64,000 bases of DNA from positions 496,001-560,000 of the forward strand of contig OZ244919.1 in NCBI GenBank assembly GCA_965221845.1, given 5' to 3'. Within the stretch, counting starts at the first letter, position 1. Each line of letters opens with the position of its first letter. The translations under genes and the position numbers were made by a program. Origin of the DNA: JAJEFO01 sp965221845 (GTDB lineage: Bacteria > Pseudomonadota > Alphaproteobacteria > Rhodobacterales > Rhodobacteraceae). Of the stretch, positions 28,556-37,179 are shown one piece after another. The notes beneath the pieces are model-generated. The model searched no databases and was not told the origin of the DNA. It saw only the letters and a program-made list of their open reading frames with translations.

Positions 28556-28692
28556 GACCTTGATATGGGAGGCATTGCACTGCTGGGCCAGCACCTCACC
28601 TGCGGGCAGGGCCAGCACAAGGGCCACCAGGGCGGTAGTGAGACCGGCTGTCAGGCGGTCAAGGGGGGGGGGGGCAGTGTCAAGCGGGTCAT
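28556..28692 (-). pseudogene. N-terminal fragment of a secreted protein with a poly-C tract
   Basis: After ATG at 28692 (MTRLTL) a run of 12 C leads, as written, to a stop 13 codons from the start. With one base more, or two fewer, the frame continues DRLTAGLTTALVALVLALPA GEVLAQQCNASHIKV, an obvious signal peptide. IS30 copy 1 then cuts the gene off. The QQCN junction and the tract resemble the gene at 52047-52597, suggesting one protein family. Remaining sequence is lost. Confidence 0.6.
28663..28674. repeat. homopolymer tract of 12 G (poly-C in the gene)
   Basis: Twelve consecutive G on the plus strand lie six codons inside the secreted-protein frame of the minus strand. The present length is out of frame with the signal peptide. 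Length change by slippage would switch the frame. Confidence 0.9.
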
Positions 28693-29460
28693 GGCGTCTC
28701 TCCGTGTGGCGGGCCTGCCAGGTGGCCACAAGACCCACCCGGCAGATTGATCAATGGGATGAGGATACAGCCGATCGGGCCGGATGGCAAGGGGGCGGTC
28801 AGGCCATGCCGTGTCGTGCGCCCCGGTGGTCAGGCAGGGGCCGGAGCTGGCGCACCGCACCGGTGGCCGCAATGAGGGGCTGGCCCGGCAGTGGCAGGAG
28901 TTGTGGGCTGGCACCGATGAGGTCGGGCGGAAGCCTGGATGGGCCCGGAAGAACCGCGGACGGGTGGCCCCGGAAGGGGCTGGCCGGATGGCGGCGGGAG
29001 GTGGGGTTTTGGCGCTGGGTGCGGCAAAACCGCTGGCCGGGCCACCGCAGGCGGTCGGCCCGGCTGGCCGATTGGCGGACACCCCCGGAATTGGCGGACC
29101 TGTCGGGACGGATGGCGGATATGGTTCTTTCATCGGCCGGGAGTCAAGGGGGTCGCCCCCTTGGGCCGACCGGGCGACGCAAGGCGCCCGGGGCCGCACT
29201 GGGCAGATCGGGGCGGACCCAAACGGGTCTGGGCGGAGATGAACGGTGCCGGTGCAGGGGGTCATGTGGGAGTCGTCATAAACAGGACGAACAGGACAGC
29301 TGGCTTGCGGGTGGCCGGCGGTGGGGAGGCGGAAGCGTCCGGAGCGCCGCGTGTGGAGGGGATGGTGTTGGGAGAGGGACAGGCGTCACGGGGCGCTGTG
29401 GGCCCACCATCTGTGCCGGCACTGTTGGGCTCCAGAGTCAACGAGTCAGCCCACCCCCTC
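28693..29460. other. 768-bp gap with an iteron-like cluster
   Basis: No gene is recognised. The only structured part is the set of ATTGGCGGA repeats at 29071-29119. The rest is GC-rich sequence without a convincing start or family match. Confidence 0.5.
29071..29119 (+). repeat. iteron-like cluster A (ATTGGCGGA repeats)
   Basis: ATTGGCGGA occurs at 29071-29079 and 29090-29098, and GATGGCGGA at 29111-29119, so starts are spaced 19 and 21 bases. A cluster with the same motif and spacing, in opposite orientation, lies at 32802-32850. Spacing near two helical turns suggests binding of a protein on one DNA face, as with plasmid replication iterons or operators. Confidence 0.55.
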
Positions 29461-31032
29461 TCAGGAGAAGCCGGCCGGCGCCGCCCGCACCTCCAGCAGA
29501 TTGCGCACCTCGCGGCCGCAGGCGATAGCAACGAGATGGACGGTCTGGCCGTGGTATGTGTCCGCATAGCCGCGGGCCCGCATCTGGGCGTGCGCCGCTG
29601 CCAGGGTGGCCTCGGCCGCATCGGGGCCGTCCGCCATCTTGAACTCGAGGATGAACACCTGTTCCTCGAGCTGGACCACCATGTCGGCACGGCCATGGCT
29701 GGTGGCGGCCTCGGCGTGCACATCGACACCGATGGACCGGAAGACCATGTGCAGGAGACTGGCATACCAGGCCTCATAGCGGGCGAGGTCGCCTGTGGTG
29801 TGCCACTGGTAGGGGATGCTGGCCAGCCAGGCCTTGAGGGTCGCCGCGAAACCGGCAAAGTCGTTGGCCGCGAGCCGGGCCCGCAGGGTCTCGCCTTCGT
29901 CCAGGGGCACCCGGTCCTGTGGGGACAGGGCGGCCAGCAGATGATCGTTCAGACTGAGCTTGACCTCCTGATTGGGATAGTCCAGTCGGTACAGGGTGCG
30001 GTGGCCCTGGCGGACCGCGTCCGTGATGGTCAGGTACCCCGTCTGGAACAGCAGGGCCTCGGCGCTGATATTCTCCACCTCGAACTTGGCGACCAATGAC
30101 TCGTCGACCCGGCAGCCCTCCAGGTCCAGCGGGCTGATGGCCTTGGCCTTCAGGGTCTCGAACAGGAAGCGTGGTGAGCCGGTCTGGAACCAATAGGGTT
30201 TGAAGGTGCGATTGCGCAAGAACAGGAGTACATCGAAGGGATTGTAGAGCCGGTCGGCGCCCAGCCAGTTGTAGCCGTTGTACCAGGTGCGGATGGCGTC
30301 GCGGTCGAGGCCCGTAAGCTCGGGGGCAAACACGGTGTCGAGATCGGCCTCGGTGTAGCCGCAGAGTGTCGCAAAGCGGGGATCGAGGCTGATGTCCTCG
30401 AGATTGTTCAGCCCCGAGAACAGGCTGACCTTGGAGAACATGCTCACGCCGGTCACGAAGACGAAGCGGACATGTTCGGCAGCCCCCTTGATGATGCCAT
30501 AGAAGCCGCGCAGATAATCGCGGTTGGCCCGGGCCCGGTCGGGGTCATCAAGGGCATCGAGGATCGGCTTGTCGTATTCGTCGACGAGGATTGCCACCGG
30601 GTGTCCTGTCTTGTGGTGTGCGCGGCGCAGAACGTTGCGCAGGCGGCGCGGGCCGGTGCTGGATGTGTGCGCAGGCGTGAGGCCATGGTCATCCTCGACG
30701 GCCTCCAGCTGCTCGATGATGTCCCCTTCGATCGCCTCCGGTCCATCATACGTCCCGTCAAAGCTCAGGCGCACCACCGGATGGATTGTCGACCAGTCCC
30801 AGCGATCATGGATGGCCAGGCCCTCGAAGAGGGTCTCCTGCCCCTCGAAGAGGGCCTTGATGGTGTCGAGGAGCAGACTCTTGCCGAAGCGGCGGGGGCG
30901 CGAGAGGAAGTAGTGGCGCCCCTCGGCCACCAGCTGCCGGATCAGTGGGGTCTTGTCGACATAGTAGAAGCCCTCACGCCGGATGGTCGTGAAGTCCTGG
31001 AGGCCGATGGGCAGCGACTGGCGGGTCATCAA
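29461..31032 (-). CDS. AAA-ATPase-like / PD-(D/E)XK nuclease family protein, copy 2
   Basis: This 523-residue paralogue of the 4587-6152 protein keeps the same order: LPIGLQDFTTIRREGFYYVD, P-loop RPRRFGKSLLLD, Walker B VAILVDEYDKP, the ENIS/YTEADLDTVF middle, and C-terminal GRADMVVQ with FILEFKMADG. Both catalytic regions look intact. It lies in accessory DNA between two inverted iteron-like clusters. The start at 31032 is the first of two ATGs, preceded by GAAGGATA. Function unknown; nuclease-based self-maintenance or defence is possible. Confidence 0.85.
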   Translation of the reverse strand: MMTRQSLPIGLQDFTTIRREGFYYVDKTPLIRQLVAEGRHYFLSRPRRFGKSLLLDTIKALFEGQETLFEGLAIHDRWDWSTIHPVVRLSFDGTYDGPEAIEGDIIEQLEAVEDDHGLTPAHTSSTGPRRLRNVLRRAHHKTGHPVAILVDEYDKPILDALDDPDRARANRDYLRGFYGIIKGAAEHVRFVFVTGVSMFSKVSLFSGLNNLEDISLDPRFATLCGYTEADLDTVFAPELTGLDRDAIRTWYNGYNWLGADRLYNPFDVLLFLRNRTFKPYWFQTGSPRFLFETLKAKAISPLDLEGCRVDESLVAKFEVENISAEALLFQTGYLTITDAVRQGHRTLYRLDYPNQEVKLSLNDHLLAALSPQDRVPLDEGETLRARLAANDFAGFAATLKAWLASIPYQWHTTGDLARYEAWYASLLHMVFRSIGVDVHAEAATSHGRADMVVQLEEQVFILEFKMADGPDAAEATLAAAHAQMRARGYADTYHGQTVHLVAIACGREVRNLLEVRAAPAGFS

Positions 31033-31265
31033 TTGTATCCTTCATGAAAAGTCGACATTCTCCTGGCGGTTGCGATCGTAGCCTTGAGAATTCTTGACAA
31101 CAGCCCTGCCCGCGACCGGAATGGCGCATGGAATTCGCTCAGGGTGCCTTCACTCATTGGACAGTCCCTCCAGAGGACCCAGGCCGCACAAGCGGGATGC
31201 TCCCGAATGCCGGAACCGGATTCGCAGCAACATGCACTGGGATACAGGTCCAATGCCATCCGGAT

Positions 31266-31847
31266 TCATCGCACCGCCTGTCTTTTGCCGACCTCGATCA
31301 CAAAATCCGACAAGGACAGGAGCCACATCCTCTGTTTGTCCAAGTAGGTATCATGGAGCGGGTAGTCTGCGGCGGCCATTCCCGCCAGCAGGTCATTGAG
31401 GGTCCCCGCATCCTCCGGACAGGCCGGTCCCACCGTCAGGAGACGGTGGACATCCGTCCCGCGGGGCCGGTCGCGGAGACCGGCCAGATGGCGGGCGGCC
31501 AGGGTCTCGAGGAACACATGGTCGGGATCGGGGGGACTGAAGACGGCCCTCGCTGCCGGGGTGTCAAACCAGGCGAGCGGCATGCACGGCCGGGCCCGCG
31601 TCACCGCATCCGGCAGGGGCGAGCCGGGGGTCATGCGGAGCCGGGGGACCGTGTCCGTCGTGCCCTGGATCAGCGGACTTGCACGACCGAGGGCGGGACG
31701 GCCGGGGTCCCGGCCGCGGGCCCGGAGGCGGCGGGCGAGACTCTCGCCATACCAGTGGTGGCGGGCATGGAGATCCTCGCGCGTGGGGATCCGGTCGGTG
31801 CGTTCGGCGCCCCCGTCCCGGACAAGGCGCCAGAACTCGGTGCGCAC
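31266..31847 (-). CDS. hypothetical accessory protein, 193 aa
   Basis: The frame starts at GTG 31847 (MRTEFWRLVRDGG) and ends QRMWLLSLSDFVIEVGKRQAVR. It has charged and hydrophobic residues in protein-like order, with no domain I recognise. The start is 3 bases after the stop of the upstream 84-residue gene, so the two form an operon. It lies just upstream of the AAA gene on the same strand. Confidence 0.55.
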   Translation of the reverse strand: MRTEFWRLVRDGGAERTDRIPTREDLHARHHWYGESLARRLRARGRDPGRPALGRASPLIQGTTDTVPRLRMTPGSPLPDAVTRARPCMPLAWFDTPAARAVFSPPDPDHVFLETLAARHLAGLRDRPRGTDVHRLLTVGPACPEDAGTLNDLLAGMAAADYPLHDTYLDKQRMWLLSLSDFVIEVGKRQAVR

Positions 31848-31850
31848 GGC

Positions 31851-32105
31851 CTAGGCCACGAGGGGTGGCTCGGCGGCCTCGAGATCCCGGATCCAGTCGA
31901 CGTCACTGCGGATGGTGGCCCAGCCGGATGGGTGGCCCACCCGAGCCGGCCGGTAGCGCCGGACCAGGGCGGCGAGCTCGGCCGTCCGGGGTGGGGCGGT
32001 CGCGATGTCCGGGGGATCCCCGTCATGTCCAGGCGTGTCCATCCCGCGGATCCCATGGCCCGAGTCTGGACTCGGGTGCTGTATGGGGATCGGTGCCGGC
32101 TTCAT
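31851..32105 (-). CDS. hypothetical accessory protein, 84 aa
   Basis: It starts at 32105 (MKPAPIPIQHPSPD) after a good ribosome binding site (GAGGGAGAG). The C-terminal half, ELAALVRRYRPARVGHPSG then DVDWIRDLEAAEPP, looks like a small folded domain. It is coupled to the 193-residue gene downstream. No family recognised. Confidence 0.55.
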   Translation of the reverse strand: MKPAPIPIQHPSPDSGHGIRGMDTPGHDGDPPDIATAPPRTAELAALVRRYRPARVGHPSGWATIRSDVDWIRDLEAAEPPLVA

Positions 32106-32243
32106 CGTGTCTCTCCCTCGGTGGCCCCTCGGCAAGCCGTCGCCTGCTCAGGATAGGGACCCCATACGACATAGGGACCCCATCCGGGATTGGCAAGGGG
32201 TGGGGGGTGGGTGGCGGAGTCCGGACTCCCGAGTCCGGTCCCA

Positions 32244-32456
32244 TCACCGGGGCGGCAGGAGGAAACAGTCGCCCACGGTGACGGACTCGCCGTCCTTGAG
32301 GCCGTTGAGCCGGACAATCTCCGGCCAGCGGTCCCGGTCCCCGAGATGGCGCAGGGCCAGATCGGAGAAGCGGGCATCGCCCTTCTCAAGACAGACGGTA
32401 ACGGGTTTGGGGTCGGCCGGCGTGCCGGAGAGCGGTTGGCCACGGGCAGCAAGCAT
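32244..32456 (-). CDS. small LysM-domain-like protein
   Basis: A 70-residue frame ends with DARFSDLALRHLGDRDRWPE, IVRLNGLKDGESVTVGDCFLLP, the pattern of a LysM peptidoglycan-binding motif (paired helices between short strands). There is no signal peptide. Short LysM proteins occur in phage tail and plasmid regions. It is the first of a run of minus-strand genes that ends with the AAA gene. Confidence 0.55.
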   Translation of the reverse strand: MLAARGQPLSGTPADPKPVTVCLEKGDARFSDLALRHLGDRDRWPEIVRLNGLKDGESVTVGDCFLLPPR

Positions 32457-32783
32457 CGGTGTGTGTGCAGTTGGGAATTCCGGTCATCCGGGCGGCGGTC
32501 CTCGGCCCAATATGGGCACCCCATCCAGACCCCGGCCCGGAGCCCCGGCCCGACCGGACACACGCTCCCAGATGGGTCCCTGCACGCACACCCGGGGCTC
32601 CCTGTCGGTGCGCATGGCCACCCCGATACCACCGCTCTCGCGACCCGCTCGCACCCCAACACCCACCATGTTTGGCTCCTGATTCCGTACCAATTGACCC
32701 ATCGCGGGCCCAAAACGTGTCCCGACAGGCCTCCAACGCACCCAGCCTTGGCCCGCAAAACCTGTGAAACCATAGATCGAAAC

Positions 32784-32850
32784 ATTGGCGGAACCCCCCT
32801 TTCCGCCACCAAACCCCATAGTTCCGCCAATTCTGGGGGTGTCCGCCAAT
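32784..32850 (-). repeat. iteron-like cluster B (TCCGCCAAT repeats)
   Basis: TCCGCCAAT occurs at 32823-32831 and 32842-32850, and a variant TCCGCCACC at 32802-32810. An inverted copy ATTGGCGGA lies at 32784-32792. Spacings of 21 and 19 bases are exactly those of cluster A (29071-29119) read from the other strand. Confidence 0.55.
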
Positions 32851-33229
32851 CTTTTCCGCACTCACAGGTCACTACCGGAACTTATGGGTCATTACTGATA
32901 CCTATCAGTTCCTACACACACCCACACGGCCTGACCGGGCCCGTCACGCTCCCGTCGCTGCGATCAAGAGCAAGGAACGGACCCGGTCGATCCCGGACCG
33001 ACACCAGTCATCGTGCAGATTTGTGAAACCCGACAGTCACCCACCGGGTGGGTGCCATGCGACACCCACCCGTCCTCACCATCACCATCACAGGCGATGG
33101 TGCCGCCGGCACGCCCAGCGGTGGCGTGGTGGTGGTGGTGGTGCCCAGGATGAAGAGTCTCCATGACCGGCCCGAGGCGAGGCGCCGCCCTCGAGGCCGG
33201 GCCCGCCGGCACACCCGGGGCCGGTGCGA

Positions 33230-33263
33230 TGGCCAGAGGGTGCTGGCGATCACCCTCTGGCCA
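33230..33263. promoter_or_regulatory. perfect 13-bp inverted repeat hairpin
   Basis: Arms TGGCCAGAGGGTG (33230-33242) and CACCCTCTGGCCA (33251-33263) are perfectly complementary with an 8-base loop. There is no T run on either side, so a factor-independent terminator is doubtful. It may be a protein-binding or single-strand-origin structure. Confidence 0.5.
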
Positions 33264-33391
33264 TCAGCGGCTCTGACCGGGCCCGTCACGCGCCGGCACA
33301 CTTGACATGATGGCAAGGTCTTGCGATGATCCGAAGCTGTGCACCGAAGCCCGCCCCACCGATCCCATCCCCCGCACCAAGGAGACCCGGC

Positions 33392-33778
33392 ATGCGCCAT
33401 CCCAGACCCACGCAGGCCGAGATCGATGCCGCCATGATGGAATCTGCCCGGGCCATCCCGCCGGTCTTCCAGGAGCGCCTGGATGCCATGCTGGCCGAAG
33501 CCGGGGAGGATGCGGCGGCCGAGGCCCCGGCACCGTCCAGGCCCCCCACCCGGCCCCACCAGGGGCGCGGGCGGGCGCCGTCGAGGACCTACCCGCCCGA
33601 GATCTACACCCGGCAGATCAAATGTGCCGTCCAGCGCGACATCTATCGGGCGGCCCGGGCGGCCGCGCTGCTGGCCGATGTCTCGCTGTCGGCCTATGTC
33701 AACCGGGCCCTCCATGCACAGCTCGAGAAGGACCTGCATGCATCCCGGGTGCCACCCCTGCGCAAGGAGCCGGCCTGA
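33392..33778 (+). CDS. hypothetical accessory protein with possible ribbon-helix-helix C-terminus
   Basis: This 128-residue protein starts at 33392 (MRHPRPTQAEIDAAMMESAR) after AAGGAG. Residues 1-45 are helical, about 45-65 proline/arginine-rich, and the C-terminus IYTRQIKCAVQRDIYRAARA ... SLSAYVNRALHAQLEKDL resembles the ribbon-helix-helix DNA-binding or partition-accessory proteins of plasmids. Function inferred weakly. Confidence 0.6.
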   Translation: MRHPRPTQAEIDAAMMESARAIPPVFQERLDAMLAEAGEDAAAEAPAPSRPPTRPHQGRGRAPSRTYPPEIYTRQIKCAVQRDIYRAARAAALLADVSLSAYVNRALHAQLEKDLHASRVPPLRKEPA

Positions 33779-34179
33779 GGGGGTAGCGGCCCCGCCGAGC
33801 GGGCCAGCGTGGGGGTGGTCGGGCCACCCGTGGGCAGGTCGGCCGTTGGGCCCAGGCGACCCCAATCGGGAATGGGTGGCCGGTGGGCCGTGGCCACCGC
33901 GACGCTGGCGAGCCGTGAGAACTGGCAGGGGCTGGCCTTCCGCCGCATCGATGCGCCGACTGCCGCCTCCAGGGGCACGGGTGCCAGGACGCCCGGGCGA
34001 TCCAACCGCGTCAAGTCCAGCGGCCCGAACTGCCACACCAATGGCTGGGGCAAGTCCGCCGCCCGGATCGGCGGCTTTTCCTGCAGCGACGGGGATGCCG
34101 CCGACCCGATGGTGGTCTGGTGACACCCACAGGGGGCGTCGCCCCCTGCCCCACCCCACAGAGGCCGGCGACACCACCA
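33779..34179. other. 400-bp gap
   Basis: No gene or repeat is recognised. Reading frames on both strands are compositionally biased. Confidence 0.4.
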
Positions 34180-34313
34180 TGCCGACCCGACAGGCCCGTT
34201 CGATTGCCCGCATCCGGGCTGCCCGTGTCAAGGATGGCTGGTGCCGCAAGATGCGGGCGGAAGCGGTGCGGCGGTACAGGGAGCGGCGGGTGGCGGCGAA
34301 GAGGTCCGGGTAG
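34180..34313 (+). CDS. small basic hypothetical protein, 44 aa
   Basis: The frame MPTRQARSIARIRAARVKDG ... YRERRVAAKRSG is short, highly basic and probably helical. It could be a small DNA- or RNA-binding protein or a chance frame. Confidence 0.3.
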
Positions 34314-34422
34314 TCAGGGTCAGGTCTGCCAAACCGGACACACTCTCCATCAAACCCAAAGAAGACAAGGACGCGTTGCTGAATTGTCTGGGGCAGTGAC
34401 CGCTTATTTCTTCCGAGAATCT

Positions 34423-34995
34423 TCAACAGGGGGTGAGACAAATGCTGGATTCATTTTCTTCCAATCGCGTGCAATATTTTGTTTTTTTTAGGCTTTGCAT
34501 GTTGAAACCGGGAAGCATCACAAGGTCTTTCTTCCTTTTCTTCAATACCCCCTCAATGACTTTGGAGATATGCTCCCCATTCTTGCGAGATACAATGTAT
34601 CTTATGCGAGCTGTGCGCAGACTGCTCGTGACAAGGTTCGTATTGTCTTCCTTGATCAGGCTGGAGATGTAGCTTTTTGCATTGGCATCCCCGGGAGTCT
34701 CCAAGAGAACATCTCTTGCAAAGAGAGCACCCATCGGACTGAGATCAGGCAGAATCTTTCGCAGCGCGGGCGAAAGCTGGGGATTCTTGAGGGAGTCGGC
34801 CAGCCTGCGCGACAACGTGTTGGGTGCGGCAAACCTGAAATTCCTCAGCGATTCCTTCGGCTTTTTGTAATTGTAGTTGACGAACATAATCCCGCCGGTG
34901 AACACAAACGGGAGGCGGCTGATCTCTTGGCGCTTTGAGCACAAGAAGCCGACCCAGGTTTCCCCGACCTGGTACATGTAGCGACCTGCAATCAT
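34423..34995 (-). CDS. low-GC orphan protein
   Basis: About 190 residues starting MIAGRYMYQVGETWVGFLCS; an upstream ATG at 35013 is possible. The sequence is lysine- and asparagine-rich (NYNYKKPKESLRNFRF, VLKKRKKDLVMLPG) and visibly AT-richer than every neighbour, a sign of transfer. No family recognised. It is divergent from the serine recombinase gene and shares its control region. Confidence 0.6.
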   Translation of the reverse strand: MIAGRYMYQVGETWVGFLCSKRQEISRLPFVFTGGIMFVNYNYKKPKESLRNFRFAAPNTLSRRLADSLKNPQLSPALRKILPDLSPMGALFARDVLLETPGDANAKSYISSLIKEDNTNLVTSSLRTARIRYIVSRKNGEHISKVIEGVLKKRKKDLVMLPGFNMQSLKKTKYCTRLEENESSICLTPC

Positions 34996-35070
34996 CCGGG
35001 CTTCAAACTGCAATCATCGGCACCAAACCACATTGTCTGCAACTGGCCCCCATCCGGCAAACGATCGTTT
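34986..35070. promoter_or_regulatory. recombinase control region: direct repeats and palindrome
   Basis: Direct repeats CTGCAATCATC at 34986-34996 and 35008-35018 (22-base spacing) and a 12-bp palindrome AAACGATCGTTT at 35059-35070 lie just before the recombinase ATG at 35076. Resolvases usually act on such sites next to their own gene, so this may be a res site and autoregulatory operator. Confidence 0.45.
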
Positions 35071-35075
35071 CCGGG

Positions 35076-35654
35076 ATGGATCCGGACCCCGGACCCGGTG
35101 GGGCACTCCTCGGCTATGCCCGCGTCTCGACGGCCGGCCAGGGGCTCGATGCCCAGCGCGACCGTCTGCGGGAGGCCGGAGCGGTCCGCATCTTCGAGGA
35201 TGTCATCTCCGGCACGATACGTCAGCGGGACGGCCTGATGGCACTCCTTGACTATGCCCGCGCGGGCGACAGTCTGGTAGTAGTGCGTCTTGATCGTCTG
35301 GGACGGTCCCTGCGTGAACTCATCGAGTCTGTCGCGACCCTGAAGGATCGCCACATCAACCTTGTCAGCCTCGAGGAGAGGATCGACACCAACTCGGCCA
35401 CGGGAGAGTTGGTGTTTCATGTCTTCGGGGCCATTGCGCAGTTCGAGCGGCGGCTGATCTCCGAACGCACGAAGGATGGGCTCCGGACGGCTCGCAAGCA
35501 GGGACGTGTTCCTGGCCGCCCTGCGGTAAGCGAGAGAGCCGCGCAGGATCTTCGTGACCTCGTGGCCCGCGGCACATCCGTCACCCAGGCGGCCCGTTAT
35601 GTCGGCATTGGCCGCTCAACCGCCTACCGCGTGCTCCAGGACACCCATATGTAG
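35076..35654 (+). CDS. serine recombinase / resolvase
   Basis: This 192-residue protein of the Tn3-resolvase/invertase family has the catalytic serine in LLGYARVSTAGQGLDAQRD. Arginines are in VVRLDRLGRSLREL and AIAQFERRLISERTKDGL. A C-terminal helix-turn-helix (TSVTQAARYVGIGRSTAYRV) is present. Length and all active-site motifs are complete, so it should be functional. It would resolve cointegrates or invert DNA within the accessory segment. Confidence 0.9.
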   Translation: MDPDPGPGGALLGYARVSTAGQGLDAQRDRLREAGAVRIFEDVISGTIRQRDGLMALLDYARAGDSLVVVRLDRLGRSLRELIESVATLKDRHINLVSLEERIDTNSATGELVFHVFGAIAQFERRLISERTKDGLRTARKQGRVPGRPAVSERAAQDLRDLVARGTSVTQAARYVGIGRSTAYRVLQDTHM

Positions 35655-35808
35655 AGATGGTCTCTGTTTGTTCACGCTTAGCGTAGTTGAGCTAACAAAC
35701 TATACGATGCCCCCAGGATGCGGTCGACGGTGGCATCGTCGAGGGACGCATCGATCATGGTTGTGAACAGGGGCCGCAGGGCGAGTGGCTACCCGTTGGG
35801 GGTGAGGA

Positions 35809-37179
35809 TCATGGACATCCCGGCCGGTTGGCCGCGAAACAGCTCTTGTAGCCCGAGGCCTCCTGGCGTTTGCCATCGGCCCGTTCCACGCACCAGCGGA
35901 GTTTGGGACGCGTGCCGACCGGGACATCGATGGTGCCAAGACCGCCGGTGCTTCGGGGACCAAGGCCGATGGTGGAGACTGAATTGCACCGGCCCCAGGA
36001 GTTGTCGCGCCACCGCACGGTGACCCGGTGCGCACAGCGGTTGGTGAACTCGTGGGAGTGCCAGAGCTGGCCGGTGATCGAGGCGACATCCGCGTATCCG
36101 GTGAAGGCATGGGTCACACAGTCCCGGGCGGGGCCGACCGTTTCGGGTGCATCCGGCAGGACGTTCTGTCGCAGGTGGCCGAGGATGTCCCCATCGAGGA
36201 ACCCGGTCTCCTCGAGGCCCATGACCCGTTGCAGGGCACGGATGGCCTGGCGGGTGCGCGGGCCGAAGAGGCCGTCCACCACCCCGGCATCATAGCCGAG
36301 GCGGTTCAGACTGTCCTGGACGGTCCGGCGCTGGGCACGGGTGAGGGCGAGGGCCCGCTCTCCGGTGCGGGCGGCCTGGGTGGAGGTCGCCGGCGGGTCG
36401 GTGATGGCACCCGGGGCAGCGGTGCCAGCAGTGTCTGGTGGGTCGGTGATTGCCGGTTCGGAAGGGGGCGGAGGTGGTGCTTGCTGGGTTCCGCGGGATC
36501 CGGCGTTTCGGAGCATCTGGACCACGACCGCTTGTTGTGCAACTCCGTTTCGATTGCCAGGTGTCTGCATCTCGGCAATCTGCAGAATCTCTGAATTCAC
36601 ATCCGCACCCGCATTGATCAGCATCTCAACTGCTGCTGGATGGCCGTCACGCGCCGCCTGCGGCAAGGTCTTGTTGTCGTTGATCGCGGCCAGCTGTTGG
36701 AAGAGTCGCCCCACCCGCTTGGCGTGTGATTCACCGTTGAATGGTACCCAGAGGCTTCTCCAGCCATCCCTCTCACGTCTGGCAACACGTCCACTATCGA
36801 AATGTATTTCGCTTTTTGCAGTGCTGATGCATTTCGCATCACCACTGCACACGATCCAGATTCCCCAAACGCCTCTGTGAAGGCTGCGCGACCCGGCTGC
36901 GTCACCAACATCCAGCAGGTTTATTCTGTATTCACGGATAAGTGTGCCCGGGGGCAGGGGCTGGGTTGTGCTTTTGCGGTAAATTTTCTCCCAGGCAAGA
37001 ACCCCACCTGACGCCCGGTATGTATAACGTTGACGCCCGTCTTGAGTCGGATGGGGACGCAGTACTTGCATCCCGTTCATCTCTCTTGCGATCTGGGCGA
37101 TGATCTCCGAGGCAGTCTGTGCTGTCACCGGGACCGCCACCATGCCAAGGGCCAGTGCGGCGGCAAGGACACGGGTCAT
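35809..37179 (-). CDS. secreted ankyrin / peptidoglycan-binding protein
   Basis: This 456-residue protein has a signal peptide (MTRVLAAALALGMVAVPVTA). A central ankyrin repeat follows (LPQAARDGHPAAVEMLINAG, then ADVN), then a proline/threonine linker. A PG_binding_1 domain reads TVQDSLNRLGYDAGVVDGLF then GPRTRQAIRALQ. The C-terminal cysteine-containing domain includes RDCVTHAFTGY, TNRCAHRVTVRW and LRWCVERADGK. The start at 37179 overlaps the upstream gene by ATGA, which decides it over 37206. It is the last gene of an operon with a GIY-YIG protein. It may act at the cell wall; exact role unknown. Confidence 0.75.
   Translation of the reverse strand: MTRVLAAALALGMVAVPVTAQTASEIIAQIAREMNGMQVLRPHPTQDGRQRYTYRASGGVLAWEKIYRKSTTQPLPPGTLIREYRINLLDVGDAAGSRSLHRGVWGIWIVCSGDAKCISTAKSEIHFDSGRVARRERDGWRSLWVPFNGESHAKRVGRLFQQLAAINDNKTLPQAARDGHPAAVEMLINAGADVNSEILQIAEMQTPGNRNGVAQQAVVVQMLRNAGSRGTQQAPPPPPSEPAITDPPDTAGTAAPGAITDPPATSTQAARTGERALALTRAQRRTVQDSLNRLGYDAGVVDGLFGPRTRQAIRALQRVMGLEETGFLDGDILGHLRQNVLPDAPETVGPARDCVTHAFTGYADVASITGQLWHSHEFTNRCAHRVTVRWRDNSWGRCNSVSTIGLGPRSTGGLGTIDVPVGTRPKLRWCVERADGKRQEASGYKSCFAANRPGCP

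Larger units (their letters stand above)
32457..33391. other. 935-bp gap with repeats, possible replication or control region
   Basis: No gene is recognised. The stretch holds an iteron-like cluster (32784-32850), a 13-bp-stem hairpin (33230-33263), the repeated phrase TGACCGGGCCCGTCACGC (near 32930 and 33275) and a short ACC/GGT triplet run around 33070-33145. Such density of repeats in a non-coding region fits a plasmid-type origin, but no Rep gene is visible. Confidence 0.45.

Noticed and set aside
32484..32823. Minus-strand frame starting MGFGGGKGGSANV, resembling a ParA Walker motif
   Set aside because: Nothing after the glycine-rich start fits ParA or another ATPase, the motif lacks the lysine-threonine/serine pair, and the codons come from the iteron region.
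33060..33150. Triplet-rich stretch (CACCAT / GGTGGT runs) as a CRISPR-like or satellite array
   Set aside because: There are only a few imperfect triplets, with no repeat-spacer structure.
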